Assembly: GCF_015244675.1 (NCBI RefSeq)
Contig: NZ_JABCQO010000002.1
Location: forward strand, 1-64,000
DNA from: Gluconobacter cerevisiae
GTDB lineage: Bacteria > Pseudomonadota > Alphaproteobacteria > Acetobacterales > Acetobacteraceae
Length of the DNA: 64,000 bases
Direction: 5' to 3'
The position numbers and the translations under genes were made by a program. Every line of letters starts with the position of its first letter. Within the stretch, counting starts at the first letter, position 1. Shown one piece after another: positions 8,138-16,867 of the stretch. The notes under the pieces were generated by a model, which had not been told where the DNA came from, ran no database searches, and saw only the letters and a list, made by a program, of their open reading frames with translations.

Positions 8138-9112
8138 ATGAAAAGTCTAGCCGAAATTTATTCCCATCTTCCCGACGCACCATCGGAGAAGACGCTAGAG
8201 CGCGTTGATTACGAAGCGCGCCACTGGAGCAGCCCGATCCAGGGTCCGCTCAAGCCCGGTACGGAAGAGCACAAGCGGGCTGTCGCTGTGATGTTCCGCG
8301 ACACGTTCAATCCGTACAAGCCCTCCGTCATCGACTGGCCTGAACTGGACCCGGAGACGCTGCATCGCATCACGTCTCTGCCGATTTGGGATATTGCGGT
8401 TCAGACCGAGGGTAAGGCGCGTCTGCGCATGGCTGCCTATGCGGACATGATCAGCGATCCGGACATGAAGGACGCTCTTTCTCGGAATGCATGGGAAGAG
8501 AACCGGCACAAGGAAGTCCTGTCCAAGCTGGTCGAGGCCTACAAGATTCCGATGGCGCCGGAGCCTCCGTACATTACGCCGAAAGATACGGAATGGGCGT
8601 ATCTGGTCACGGGTTTTTCGGAATGTGTGGACAGCTTCTTTGCATTCGGACTGTTTGCTCTTGCCGAACGAGCCGGTCTGTTTCCACAGGAGTTGATCGA
8701 GACGTTCGAGCCGGTGATGCAGGAGGAATGCCGTCATATCCTGCTGTTTGCGAACTGGCTGGCCTGGCATCGGGCGACCATGCCGGTGTGGAAGCGGCCT
8801 TGGTTTGAGCTGCGTGTAATCGGAGTGTGGCTGTTCCTCGCCTATGAGCGCATGGGGCTGGCCCGCTCGATTGACGACAATGGCGAAGAACACACTCAGG
8901 ACAACAACTTCACCGTCACGGGTGCCAAGGACATGACGGCTATGGACGTCAAGGTTCCTGACCTCATGCAGCTCTGTCTGGATGAGAATGACCGTCGGTT
9001 TGCAGGCTATGATCCGCGGCTGCTGCGGCCCACGACGACCCCGGCGATTGCACGCGTCATTATCAAGGGTGCGAAGCTCTGGGACCGGGTTCGCAATCGG
9101 GCTGTCGCCTGA
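8138..9112 (+). CDS. ferritin-like diiron protein of unknown function
   Basis: The 324-residue, mostly helical protein has two ExxH-type motifs, EENRH around residue 122 and EECRH around residue 196. This spacing is typical of a carboxylate-bridged diiron centre in a ferritin-like four-helix bundle (as in rubrerythrins and diiron oxidases). A hydrophobic stretch near residues 228-240 (VIGVWLFLAYERM) may be membrane-facing. There is no signal peptide. The substrate is unknown. It follows clpP on the same strand with a 54-bp gap containing the UUCG hairpin, and a strong terminator follows it. Confidence 0.6.
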   Translation: MKSLAEIYSHLPDAPSEKTLERVDYEARHWSSPIQGPLKPGTEEHKRAVAVMFRDTFNPYKPSVIDWPELDPETLHRITSLPIWDIAVQTEGKARLRMAAYADMISDPDMKDALSRNAWEENRHKEVLSKLVEAYKIPMAPEPPYITPKDTEWAYLVTGFSECVDSFFAFGLFALAERAGLFPQELIETFEPVMQEECRHILLFANWLAWHRATMPVWKRPWFELRVIGVWLFLAYERMGLARSIDDNGEEHTQDNNFTVTGAKDMTAMDVKVPDLMQLCLDENDRRFAGYDPRLLRPTTTPAIARVIIKGAKLWDRVRNRAVA

Positions 9113-9142
9113 ACGGTCTTTTTCGCAAGAAACGCAGGCAAT

Positions 9143-9173
9143 AAAAAGGGCTCCAGTACGGGAGCCCTTTTTC
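9143..9173. terminator. bidirectional intrinsic terminator
   Basis: GGGCTCC and GGAGCCC flank a short loop, with AAAAA on one side and TTTTT on the other. The hairpin therefore terminates in both directions between the converging ferritin-like gene and recA (whose stop is at 9177). Confidence 0.9.
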
Positions 9174-9176
9174 GTT

Positions 9177-10214
9177 TCAGTCTTCCGAAGTGCCGTCTGC
9201 GTCGGGTTCTGGGTCCGTCATCAGGGCGTCGGCGAGGACACCGGCTTCGGCACGGATGCGCCGTTCGATTTCGGATGCCATTTCCGAATGGTCGCGCAGG
9301 AACTGCTTGGCGTTTTCACGTCCCTGACCAATCCGCTGGCTGTCGAAGGAGAACCATGCCCCCGATTTCTCGACGATGTTGCCCTTCACGCCCAGATCGA
9401 GCAGTTCGCCCATCTTGCTGATGCCTTCGCCATACATGATGTCGAACTCAACCTGACGGAAAGGCGGGGCCATCTTGTTCTTGACAACCTTGACGCGGGT
9501 CTGGTTGCCAACAACCTCGTCCTTGTCCTTGATGGACCCGATGCGGCGGATGTCGAGGCGGATGGAGGAGTAGAACTTCAGAGCGTTGCCGCCTGTCGTC
9601 GTCTCCGGATTGCCAAACATCACGCCGATTTTCATGCGGATCTGGTTGAGGAAGATCACGAGCGTGTTGGAGCGCGAGACTGTTCCCGTCAGCTTGCGCA
9701 GCGCTTGGCTCATGAGACGGGCATGCAGACCGACATGGCTATCGCCCATATCGCCTTCAAGCTCTGCGCGTGGGACGAGGGCCGCCACGGAATCTACGAC
9801 CAGAACGTCCACGGCGCCGGAGCGAACCAGCGTATCGGCGATTTCCAGAGCCTGTTCGCCGGCGTCCGGCTGGCTCAGGAGAAGATCGTCAATATTCACG
9901 CCGAGTTTGCGGGCGTAGCCGGGGTCCAGCGCGTGTTCGGCGTCGATGAAGGCGACGGTGCCGCCCTTCTTCTGGGCTTCGGCCAGAACATGCAGGGCGA
10001 GCGTAGTCTTGCCCGAGCTTTCCGGGCCATAGATCTCAACAATACGGCCCCGGGGCATGCCGCCGATCCCCAGAGCAATGTCCAGCCCGATCGAGCCGGT
10101 GGAAATCACATTGGCTTCCACTTTTGGCCGCTGGCCCATGCGCATGATCGAGCCCTTGCCGAAAGCACGCTCAATCTGGCTGAGTGCGCCTTCAAGCGCC
10201 TTGGTCTTGTCCAT
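9177..10214 (-). CDS. recA: recombinase RecA
   Basis: The 345-residue RecA forms filaments on single-stranded DNA, drives strand exchange and stimulates LexA self-cleavage. The Walker A GPESSGKT near residue 65, the ATP-contacting segment around VDSVAAL, the L1/L2 DNA-binding loops ([19 protein letters not shown]) and an acidic C-terminal tail are all present. Length is standard. A LexA-type box lies about 100 bp upstream. Confidence 0.98.
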   Translation of the reverse strand: MDKTKALEGALSQIERAFGKGSIMRMGQRPKVEANVISTGSIGLDIALGIGGMPRGRIVEIYGPESSGKTTLALHVLAEAQKKGGTVAFIDAEHALDPGYARKLGVNIDDLLLSQPDAGEQALEIADTLVRSGAVDVLVVDSVAALVPRAELEGDMGDSHVGLHARLMSQALRKLTGTVSRSNTLVIFLNQIRMKIGVMFGNPETTTGGNALKFYSSIRLDIRRIGSIKDKDEVVGNQTRVKVVKNKMAPPFRQVEFDIMYGEGISKMGELLDLGVKGNIVEKSGAWFSFDSQRIGQGRENAKQFLRDHSEMASEIERRIRAEAGVLADALMTDPEPDADGTSED

Positions 10215-10315
10215 TCAATCCTCGCAATAGGTTCGGGCTGGCGTTTGCAGGATACGATAGACCGGGCAGTCATTCTCGCAAAGTGCCGTATCAGACACGA
10301 TTATCGCCTGCTCGT

Positions 10316-10330
10316 GTTCTCAAAACGTTC
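10316..10330. promoter_or_regulatory. LexA (SOS) box upstream of recA
   Basis: GTTC-N7-GTTC is present exactly, matching the direct-repeat LexA operator of Alphaproteobacteria. It lies about 100 bp upstream of the recA ATG. On the recA strand it overlaps a possible -35 region (TTTTGA) followed by TAATCG. SOS induction of recA is the natural inference. Confidence 0.8.
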
Positions 10331-10419
10331 TTATGAAAGGCATATCATGTTTGGCCCCTGAAAAGCCAAGGGGAAGATGGGCCTTGGAGGAAGATTTTTT
10401 CCAGACCAGGCGGTCAGGT

Positions 10420-11496
10420 TTATTCCCGAGGAAGTGAAAGACCGCCGGGACGTTTGAGTTTCCACACATAGGCGATAATGGTCGCGACAACCTTGAAATG
10501 CTCGGCCGGGATCTCGCTTTCCAGTGGCAGGGTGAAGAGGGCACGGGCCAGAGGCGGGTTGGGCACAATCGGAACGCGGTTGTTCCGTGCGATTTCCCTG
10601 ATTTTGGCGGCCACGTCATCCATGCCTTTGGCGACGATTTTCGGTGCGCCGCCTGTACCTTTTTCGTAAACGAGAGCGACTGCATAATGCGTTGGGTTGG
10701 TGACGACGACGGTGGCTGTTTTGACGGCTGACATCATGCGTTGTCTGGCCGCTTTGGCGCGCAGGGCTTTCTGGCGGCCTTTGACATGAGGATCGCCCTC
10801 TGCATTTCGATACTCGTCCTTGAGGTCTTCCCGACTCATTTTTAGTTTGGAAAGATGGCGAAAGCGCATCCAGAAAATATCTAAGCCCGCGATCACCAGT
10901 TGCGCGCCGATCATGGCCGCGGCGGCACTGAATCCGAGATCCGTCATCATTTTCAAAAGCGGGCCGGGCTCCAGTCCGACCATTCGCGATGCAGTTGGAA
11001 TGGCGTTTTTAGTAATGTGCCAGAGGACTGCGGCGAAAATGGCAAATTTTGCGAGAGCTTTGAACGTATCCGGCAGGGTCCCGCCTCCCGCGATGCGCTT
11101 GAAGCCAGCGAGAGGGGAAACCCGTTCGAATTTTGGTAGTAATGAGCCGGGATGGATCAGGAAACCCGTTTGCAGGAAACCGGCTCCGAGGCAAAAGACG
11201 GCAACGGTAGCGGCCATTGGGACGGCTAGGGAAATACCTGCTTCAATGGCATGATCCGTACTGCTCAGCAGGCCTCCTTGCGCCATTGGTACGGTTCCGG
11301 CATTGGCCATGAGCGTCTTCATGCTGTGAACGAAATCCGCCATGAGATAGGGCAGAATCATGAAGATTCCCGCAAATCCGCCTAGCAGAGCCATAGAGCT
11401 CATGGCCTCTCGGGACATGACGATCTGGCCGTCCTCGCGCGCTTTCTGCAGGCGTTGGGCCGAGGGGGCTTCTGTTTTGTTGTCGGAATCGGACAT
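10420..11496 (-). CDS. flhB: flagellar export switch protein FlhB
   Basis: The 358-residue inner-membrane protein of the flagellar type III export gate has four hydrophobic segments in its first 210 residues. These are followed by a cytoplasmic domain with the autocleavage motif NPTH (around residue 263) that switches substrate specificity from hook to filament. It begins 3 bp after the fliR stop and is the last gene of the flgB-to-flhB run. Confidence 0.96.
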   Translation of the reverse strand: MSDSDNKTEAPSAQRLQKAREDGQIVMSREAMSSMALLGGFAGIFMILPYLMADFVHSMKTLMANAGTVPMAQGGLLSSTDHAIEAGISLAVPMAATVAVFCLGAGFLQTGFLIHPGSLLPKFERVSPLAGFKRIAGGGTLPDTFKALAKFAIFAAVLWHITKNAIPTASRMVGLEPGPLLKMMTDLGFSAAAAMIGAQLVIAGLDIFWMRFRHLSKLKMSREDLKDEYRNAEGDPHVKGRQKALRAKAARQRMMSAVKTATVVVTNPTHYAVALVYEKGTGGAPKIVAKGMDDVAAKIREIARNNRVPIVPNPPLARALFTLPLESEIPAEHFKVVATIIAYVWKLKRPGGLSLPRE

Positions 11497-11499
11497 TGC

Positions 11500-12354
11500 T
11501 TAGAGCCCTGGAAGAGCCCGGAGGACGTCGAAAGCCTGTCCCTGCCAGATAGCGATCATGGTGCGGAGGGTGAGACCGAGAAGGGCGATGCCGCCCAGAA
11601 GTTGCAGGGGGCTGGCAGCATTATAGATCTGCAGCGTTGGCAGCAGGCGTGTCATGATGCCTAGTATGCCCTGCCAGACAAGAGACAGGATCAGGAAAGG
11701 CGCGCTGAGTTCCAGCCCCAGAGCGAAGCTGTGCTCCGTGAGCTGAATGATGCCCTGTGCGGAGTCGCCCAGCAGGTTCCAGTGTGCATGTGTGTTGGCA
11801 AGGAGGAGCGTGCCGCCGGGAGGAATGATGGTGTAGCTGCCGAGGATTGCGTGGATGGGCAGGATATAGGCACCCGTCACGAGCAGTACGAGCGGAGCCA
11901 GCAGGTTGAGGAAACGGGCGGGCGCGGAACTGCCGGAACCCAGATCCGGATCAGGCTGAAGGACGCTGGAAATTCCCATGCACACCGCGATGATCTGACC
12001 GGCGATTGGCAGGGCCATGCAGATCAGTCGGGCCATCCAGCCGATCAGCACCCCTGCGAAAAGCTCAACGGCAATCATGCCGCACAAGCCGACAGGAGCG
12101 AGGGTGTCCAGATGCGTCTGCATCAGAAGGGGGGCGACGAGCGGAAGGAGCAGGATCGTCAGTGTGATGGCGCATCCGGCACGGACGATCATGGGCATGG
12201 ACTGTTCGCCAATGCCTGGCATGAGCATGACGACCCCGCCAGTACGAGAGAGAACCAGAACGAAGGCAAGGGCCCAGATGCTCAAAACCGGACCGCTGAG
12301 ATCAAGGCCCTGAAGTGCTGTGGGGGCTGCCGTATCGACGAGACCCATGTTCAT
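11500..12354 (-). CDS. fliR: flagellar export gate protein FliR
   Basis: The 284-residue protein has six or so hydrophobic segments and the FliR pattern of conserved glycines and prolines (PGIGEQSMP; the PAPFLILSLVWQGILG-like region near the C-terminus). It is a core component of the FliPQR export gate. The ATG at 12354 is followed by a second ATG two codons later, and either could be used. The gap to fliQ is 59 bp. Confidence 0.93.
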   Translation of the reverse strand: MNMGLVDTAAPTALQGLDLSGPVLSIWALAFVLVLSRTGGVVMLMPGIGEQSMPMIVRAGCAITLTILLLPLVAPLLMQTHLDTLAPVGLCGMIAVELFAGVLIGWMARLICMALPIAGQIIAVCMGISSVLQPDPDLGSGSSAPARFLNLLAPLVLLVTGAYILPIHAILGSYTIIPPGGTLLLANTHAHWNLLGDSAQGIIQLTEHSFALGLELSAPFLILSLVWQGILGIMTRLLPTLQIYNAASPLQLLGGIALLGLTLRTMIAIWQGQAFDVLRALPGL

Positions 12355-12413
12355 AAAACGGTTTCTTTGAGCGCGGGCATGTCGGTACGATCCGGATCTG
12401 AAAGGCGGCAGGT

Positions 12414-12686
12414 TCAGGTCGTGCCGACGAGAATGAGCTGATCGAAGAGTTGTCGGGCAAAACCGATGAGCGTTGCGGTCATGAAAGAGCCTGCCATCAC
12501 CATGACGGCGCCAATGGCCAGAACCTTCGGAACAAAGGACAATGTGGCTTCGTTGAGTTGGGTCACGGCCTGTATGAGGGAGACCAGAAGGCCGACACCA
12601 AGTGCGGTAAGCAGGGCAGGAGCGCTCAGTTTGAGAGCAACAATGAACGTCTGCTCCAGAATGGCGCCTAGATCGATGGCCTGCAT
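12414..12686 (-). CDS. fliQ: flagellar export gate protein FliQ
   Basis: This 90-residue two-helix membrane protein shows the typical FliQ pattern: hydrophobic segment around residues 15-38 with SLIQAVTQLNEATLSFVPK after it, then a second segment at 55-77. Length equals the family norm (about 89). It starts 2 bp after the fliE stop. Confidence 0.95.
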   Translation of the reverse strand: MQAIDLGAILEQTFIVALKLSAPALLTALGVGLLVSLIQAVTQLNEATLSFVPKVLAIGAVMVMAGSFMTATLIGFARQLFDQLILVGTT

Positions 12687-12688
12687 GG

Positions 12689-13036
12689 TCAGATCGTCAT
12701 CTTCATCACGTCCTGATACGCCTGCACCATGCGGTCGCGGATCACGGTCGTGGTCTGAAGGGCAAGCTGTGCGTTTGAAATGGCGGTGACGATCTGGGTC
12801 ATGTCGCCACCGCCCTTGAGGCCCTGAGCTGCCTTGGCTTCGGCATCGTGGCCGCTGTCGATGACGCTGCTGACGGACTGGGAGAGGACGGAGCCGAAAT
12901 CTGTTCCGGAAGTGCTGCTACCTGTTGCAGATGAAGTCCGAAGACCGTCCGCAATATCGTCCGTTACACCCTCAAGGCGACTCTGGAGGCTCTGGGCAGC
13001 ATAGGCGTTATGGGCGTGGGAAATGGAGTTGAGCAT
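12689..13036 (-). CDS. fliE: flagellar hook-basal body adaptor FliE
   Basis: The 115-residue product links the MS ring to the rod. The C-terminal half (AQGLKGGGDMTQIVTAISNA followed by the QLALQTTTVIRDRMVQAYQ region) matches the FliE signature. The N-terminal half is serine/threonine-rich. It lies between flgC and fliQ with gaps of 5 and 2 bp, so it is translated from the same message. Confidence 0.94.
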   Translation of the reverse strand: MLNSISHAHNAYAAQSLQSRLEGVTDDIADGLRTSSATGSSTSGTDFGSVLSQSVSSVIDSGHDAEAKAAQGLKGGGDMTQIVTAISNAQLALQTTTVIRDRMVQAYQDVMKMTI

Positions 13037-13041
13037 CTGGA

Positions 13042-13449
13042 TTACTTCAGCAGATCGAGCGTGCGGGACAGCATGGTCCGGCTGCTCTGCATGGCGTTCA
13101 GGTTGGCTTCGTAGGAGCGCTCGGCTTCACGCATGTCCATCATTTCGGTCATGGAATCCACGTTGGAAACCTTCACGTAGCCGCGCGTGTCTGCGGCGGG
13201 ATGGGATGGGTCATAACGGGTGTTGAAATCCGACATGTCCTGACCGATGTTCTGGACACCGACGGTCGAGGCACCGCTTTCGTTATCTACCTGTTCGGCG
13301 AAAGTGATGGTCTTGCGGCGATAGGGATCCGCGCCGGGCTGGGAGCCGGTCGTATCCTGATTGGCGAGGTTTTCCGCAACAACACGCAGGCGCTGGGCCT
13401 GTGCGTCCATGCCGCTTGCGGAAATACCGATGGTGGTGGACAGGTTCAT
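13042..13449 (-). CDS. flgC: flagellar proximal rod protein FlgC
   Basis: The 135-residue rod protein has the N-terminal SASGMDAQAQRLRVVAENLAN helix and the C-terminal helix (MREAERSYEANLNAM) that pair in the rod core. Both are conserved in the FlgC/FlgG family. It follows flgB by 13 bp. Confidence 0.96.
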   Translation of the reverse strand: MNLSTTIGISASGMDAQAQRLRVVAENLANQDTTGSQPGADPYRRKTITFAEQVDNESGASTVGVQNIGQDMSDFNTRYDPSHPAADTRGYVKVSNVDSMTEMMDMREAERSYEANLNAMQSSRTMLSRTLDLLK

Positions 13450-13462
13450 CCGTCAGCGTCCT

Positions 13463-13873
13463 TTATTTGCCGAGCGCGGTCTGGAACATGCTCAGATATT
13501 TGGAATAGACGTTCACAGCGAGGTGCTGCTGGTCGTTCACATCCGCGACCTGTTCCATCTGTCGGTCCAGTGAGATCTGGTTTCCGTCCAGGGATTGCTC
13601 CGACGATGTTTCGATGACGTGCGCGCCGGAGGCCGTGTATCCGATATGGTTGGGCTGCGTGACGGTCGGGGTGATGTCGAACTCGCCCAGGGCTGCTTCG
13701 AACGGGGAGACGTCTCTGGCCTGATAGTCCGGCGTGTCGGAATTGGCGATGTTACCGGCCAGTACCTGCTGGCGGGCCTGAAGCCAGTTCATACGGTCAC
13801 GACCCAGAGAAAAGAGGTCGGTGCCGCCTGCGCTGGTTGAGTCGATGTTACGCATCGCGACAGTCTCCGTCAT
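13463..13873 (-). CDS. flgB: flagellar proximal rod protein FlgB
   Basis: FlgB is recognised by the NIANSDTPDYQARDVSPFE segment near the N-terminus and the C-terminal helix ending in YSKYLSMFQTALGK. It is the first gene of the minus-strand flagellar run. Two starts are possible: ATG 13873 (136 residues, poor Shine-Dalgarno) or ATG 13855 (130 residues), which has GGAG about 8 nt upstream. The frame stays open further upstream but without sense. The promoter must lie in the 207-bp divergent gap with fliO. Confidence 0.93.
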   Translation of the reverse strand: MTETVAMRNIDSTSAGGTDLFSLGRDRMNWLQARQQVLAGNIANSDTPDYQARDVSPFEAALGEFDITPTVTQPNHIGYTASGAHVIETSSEQSLDGNQISLDRQMEQVADVNDQQHLAVNVYSKYLSMFQTALGK

Positions 13874-14023
13874 GCAGGAACCGGGAAAATGCCGGCGTGG
13901 AGTATGATGGCGCGAAATATTTAATAAATGGTTGCCTAAGTCGCAGATTCGGGGGCGACCGACCGATATGCCCCGCACGTCTCTGAGGTTGTCGTCAGCC
14001 TTCTGCGTAAAAGTCGTCGTCAA

Positions 14024-14039
14024 TTAAGCGGTCATTAAC
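14024..14039 (+). promoter_or_regulatory. CtrA box in the flgB/fliO divergent region
   Basis: The sequence TTAA-N7-TTAAC matches the CtrA consensus with no mismatch. It lies 42 bp before the fliO ATG and about 150 bp before flgB. CtrA is the alphaproteobacterial response regulator that controls flagellar genes in Caulobacter and several Rhodospirillales. A second, weaker site (TTAA-N7-TTGC) begins at 13921 on the flgB side. Binding is inferred, not shown. Confidence 0.75.
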
Positions 14040-14080
14040 CGATCTTGGGCATCATGCCGGGGAATGAGGATGACTGACCT

Positions 14081-14386
14081 ATGACCCTGCATGAGTGCGT
14101 GAACGCGATTGCCGCGCTGATTTTCATTGTCGTGCTGATTTTCTGTACCCGGCCTCTGTTGAGGCTTCTGGAGCAAAAAAAGAGCGGTGCGAGGGGCGGG
14201 CAGGCGGGGCTGTCGCTTGTGGGGCAAATGGCGCTTGATCGGACGCGGCGTCTCTCGGTCGTGCGGTATGGCACGCGGGAAGTTCTGGTTCTTACAGGGG
14301 GTAATCAGGACATCCTGATGGACTGGACGGAGCGGGAGACTTTTACTTCGGCACTGGATGAATCCGCTGCGGAGGACGTGGCGTGA
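14081..14386 (+). CDS. fliO: flagellar biosynthesis protein FliO
   Basis: The 101-residue protein has one transmembrane helix near residues 8-27, then a short cytoplasmic domain with the FliO-like core (LSVVRYGTREVLVLTGG). It directly precedes and overlaps fliP by 4 nt. FliO is the assembly factor for FliP rings. FliO proteins diverge strongly, so the assignment rests on topology, core and position. Confidence 0.85.
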   Translation: MTLHECVNAIAALIFIVVLIFCTRPLLRLLEQKKSGARGGQAGLSLVGQMALDRTRRLSVVRYGTREVLVLTGGNQDILMDWTERETFTSALDESAAEDVA

Positions 14387-15150
14387 GGAAGGTTCTGATG
14401 CGGCTTGGGGCGGCTTTGCCCTTCGTGCTGCTGCTGGCGTGTCTGTGCGTGCCGCATCTGGCGCATGCTCAGGCTGTGAGCATTGATTTGGGGCAGAGTG
14501 GAGCGAACGGAGGGGCCGGGACGACCAGTCGTCTGGTGCAGCTTACGGCGCTGATTACGGTTCTGTCGCTGGCGCCGAGCCTGTTGGTGATGATTACGGC
14601 GTTTACGCGCATCGTGATTGTTTTGTCGCTGTTGCGCAGTGCGCTTGGCGCGCAGGGGACGCCGCCCAATACGGTTCTGATCGGGTTGTCGCTGTTTCTG
14701 ACCCTGTTCGTGATGCAACCGACGCTTCAGAAGTCGTGGGATGCGGGAATCGAGCCGATGATGGCCGGACGTGTCGGGGAAATGGAAGGGCTGACGGCAG
14801 CAGCCCAGCCGTTTCACGACTTCATGGCGGCAACGGCACGTCCTGCGGATGTGGCGACGTTTCTCAATATCGCGCATGAGAAGCCCCCCGCGAAGATTGG
14901 TGATACGCCTTGGCGCGTACTGGTGCCTGCATTCATGATCGGGGAACTGCGGCGCGGTTTCGAGATGGGATTTCTGCTCTATCTGCCATTTCTGGTCATC
15001 GATCTGGTGGTGTCCAGCGTGCTGATGAGCCTAGGCATGATGATGCTGCCGCCGAGTACCGTGTCGCTTCCGTTCAAGCTGATCTTTTTCGTGGTCGTTG
15101 ACGGATGGTCACTGGTGGCGGGAAGTCTGGTGCGAAGTTTTACCGGATAG
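14383..15150 (+). CDS. fliP: flagellar export gate protein FliP
   Basis: The 255-residue protein starts with GTG (overlapping fliO) and has a cleavable signal peptide ending near AHAQA. It then shows the FliP signatures FTRIVIVLSLLRSALG and, near the C-terminus, LMSLGMMMLPP. Four membrane segments flank a periplasmic loop. FliP forms the pentameric core of the export gate with FliQ and FliR, encoded on the other strand. Confidence 0.96.
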   Translation: MRKVLMRLGAALPFVLLLACLCVPHLAHAQAVSIDLGQSGANGGAGTTSRLVQLTALITVLSLAPSLLVMITAFTRIVIVLSLLRSALGAQGTPPNTVLIGLSLFLTLFVMQPTLQKSWDAGIEPMMAGRVGEMEGLTAAAQPFHDFMAATARPADVATFLNIAHEKPPAKIGDTPWRVLVPAFMIGELRRGFEMGFLLYLPFLVIDLVVSSVLMSLGMMMLPPSTVSLPFKLIFFVVVDGWSLVAGSLVRSFTG

Positions 15151-15162
15151 AATCCAGAGATA

Positions 15163-15203
15163 AAAAAGCCCCGCCGTTTCAACAATCGGCGGGGCTTTTT
15201 TTT
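15163..15203. terminator. bidirectional intrinsic terminator
   Basis: GCCCCGCCG and CGGCGGGGC form a 9-bp GC stem with AAAAAA on the left and eight Ts on the right. It ends both fliOP (plus strand) and the GGT-like gene (minus strand). Confidence 0.93.
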
Positions 15204-15204
15204 G

Positions 15205-16635
15205 TTAGTGGGTGCTGTCGTTTGTGGTCCCTGCTGCGAGGCCTGCAGCGCGGGGGTCGGTGACGCCGCGGCACGAATCGTCGCCGTGGCAGACAATCGC
15301 GTTGATGCGACCGGCGCCTTCATGAGGGATCGGAGCATCATGCGCGGCGGCGCGTGCAGCGTCTCCGACGGCGTCCGCGGCCTCGTTCTGGCCTGAAGCC
15401 GCAATGACGGCGCGCAGGCTGCGCTGGTCACGCAGGATTGCAGCGGAAAGCAGCGGCTGCGGCGTGCGGGCCGGGGAGGCGCTGAGGACAACGCCGGTGC
15501 TGCCGGCGATGCGGCCTATTCCGAACAGGTTGTTTTCGCTCAGGGCGCAGGCCACGGCCATGCCGGAATGATCAGTCACCACAAAGGACGTCGAAGCCGG
15601 AAGGGACGGCAGGCTGCCGCTGCCGGAACGGCCGCTGTCGAGGGCTGCCTGAGCGGCGGCCAAGGTCGTGTTGCCCGAGGCGCGCCATGCGGCGACAGCG
15701 CCCTGTGCGGAGGCGCCCGTCGTATATCGGATGGCCGCGCCGAGGCCACCATCAGCGGGCGGAGCGAGGAACGAGGCGTTCATGCCACCCTGATGGGTCG
15801 TCAGCGCGTCCGTCTGGACGGGGAGGGTCTGTCGCATGTTGTCGTCGTTCAGACCGCCGCCCGCTTTCTGGGCGGCGGTGACATAAACATCGGCGAGGGC
15901 GCCGTTATAGAGGTCGCCGACGCCTGCGACGCGAATGCGTTCAAGAAAGCCTGCGAGGCGGGGCTGGGCCAGACTGTCACCAGCGGCGAGCGTGTTGGCT
16001 TCGCCACGTCCGAAAATGGTGCGCGCACTTTCATCCGCCAGAAGGGCCGTGCGGACGGCTGCCAGATCGGTCGCAAGGGCGCGGCTGACAGTGATGCCGG
16101 TGCTGGCCAGGTTCAGGGCTGGGGCGATCAGATCGTTGAACTCGACCGTGCCGTAATGGAGCTGCATCAGATACAGGCCACGGAAGCTGGCAGGCGTGCC
16201 TGCCGGGCGGTCAGCGCCCTTGCTGGTGCCGGGGCGGGGCAGGAAGGCAATGGACTGCGCTGCTTCGCCGGGCCGGCTGATCAGGCACGCTCCGCCGCCG
16301 CCGTAGGAGGCGCGGGAGGGTAGGGTGACGCCGAGGGCGAGGGCCGTGGCGGTCGCGGCATCGGCAGCGTTGCCGCCGCGGGCCAGAACGTCATGGCCGA
16401 CCAGTGCGGCCTGAGGCTCGTCGGCGACGACCGTGCCGATGCTGCCGCCTGCGGGAGCGGCCGTTTCGCTGATGCCCACGAGGTGGGAGCCCGGGATCCA
16501 TGAGCAGGCGCCCAGAGGCACGCCCAGAAGGAGGCCCGAGGCAACCGAGGCCATCAGTGAGGCCGGAAGACAGGACGCGATGCGACGGGTCTGTGTGGCG
16601 TCCGGGGTGGAAATCTGGTGTTGACGATGCGCCAC
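15205..16635 (-). CDS. divergent gamma-glutamyltransferase-family protein
   Basis: The N-terminal half matches GGTs (GGNAADAATATALALGV, then the glycine run GGGGA after LPSRASY), and the C-terminal half carries the small-subunit start. However, the position of the catalytic Thr of TTHFSVVD reads STSFVVTD (Ser at the nucleophile), and the GSPGG oxyanion-hole motif reads as ASGQN. The frame is open to 16833. I prefer GTG 16635, with GGAG upstream, giving 476 residues. This start is followed by a basic stretch (TRRIAS), a hydrophobic segment and lipobox PLGAC. ATG 16554 and ATG 16749 are alternatives. It could be a Ser-nucleophile amidase-like enzyme or an inactive relative. Confidence 0.65.
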   Translation of the reverse strand: MAHRQHQISTPDATQTRRIASCLPASLMASVASGLLLGVPLGACSWIPGSHLVGISETAAPAGGSIGTVVADEPQAALVGHDVLARGGNAADAATATALALGVTLPSRASYGGGGACLISRPGEAAQSIAFLPRPGTSKGADRPAGTPASFRGLYLMQLHYGTVEFNDLIAPALNLASTGITVSRALATDLAAVRTALLADESARTIFGRGEANTLAAGDSLAQPRLAGFLERIRVAGVGDLYNGALADVYVTAAQKAGGGLNDDNMRQTLPVQTDALTTHQGGMNASFLAPPADGGLGAAIRYTTGASAQGAVAAWRASGNTTLAAAQAALDSGRSGSGSLPSLPASTSFVVTDHSGMAVACALSENNLFGIGRIAGSTGVVLSASPARTPQPLLSAAILRDQRSLRAVIAASGQNEAADAVGDAARAAAHDAPIPHEGAGRINAIVCHGDDSCRGVTDPRAAGLAAGTTNDSTH

Positions 16636-16867
16636 CTGGCGTTTCTCCAATGTCTGGTCACGACTGTCCGGCCTCGTGGCCTTCGCGGAGGACGGGCGCG
16701 GGCAGACGGGTCTGCGCCGTGGGTCCGGTTCCGGCTTTTGTTCCCTCATAACGGCAATCTGCGGTTTGTGGGAGGGGCGAGTTGGTGTCTTCTCTTTGCG
16801 GTGGACGTTCTTTATGGCGTATGGATCAGACATTCTGTCTTTCTTTCAGCTGATCCGGAGCTTTCCA

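Noticed and set aside
8982-10361. A 459-codon plus-strand frame covering the end of the ferritin-like gene and the whole of recA.
   Set aside because: Antisense to recA, crosses a strong bidirectional terminator, and has no domain sense.
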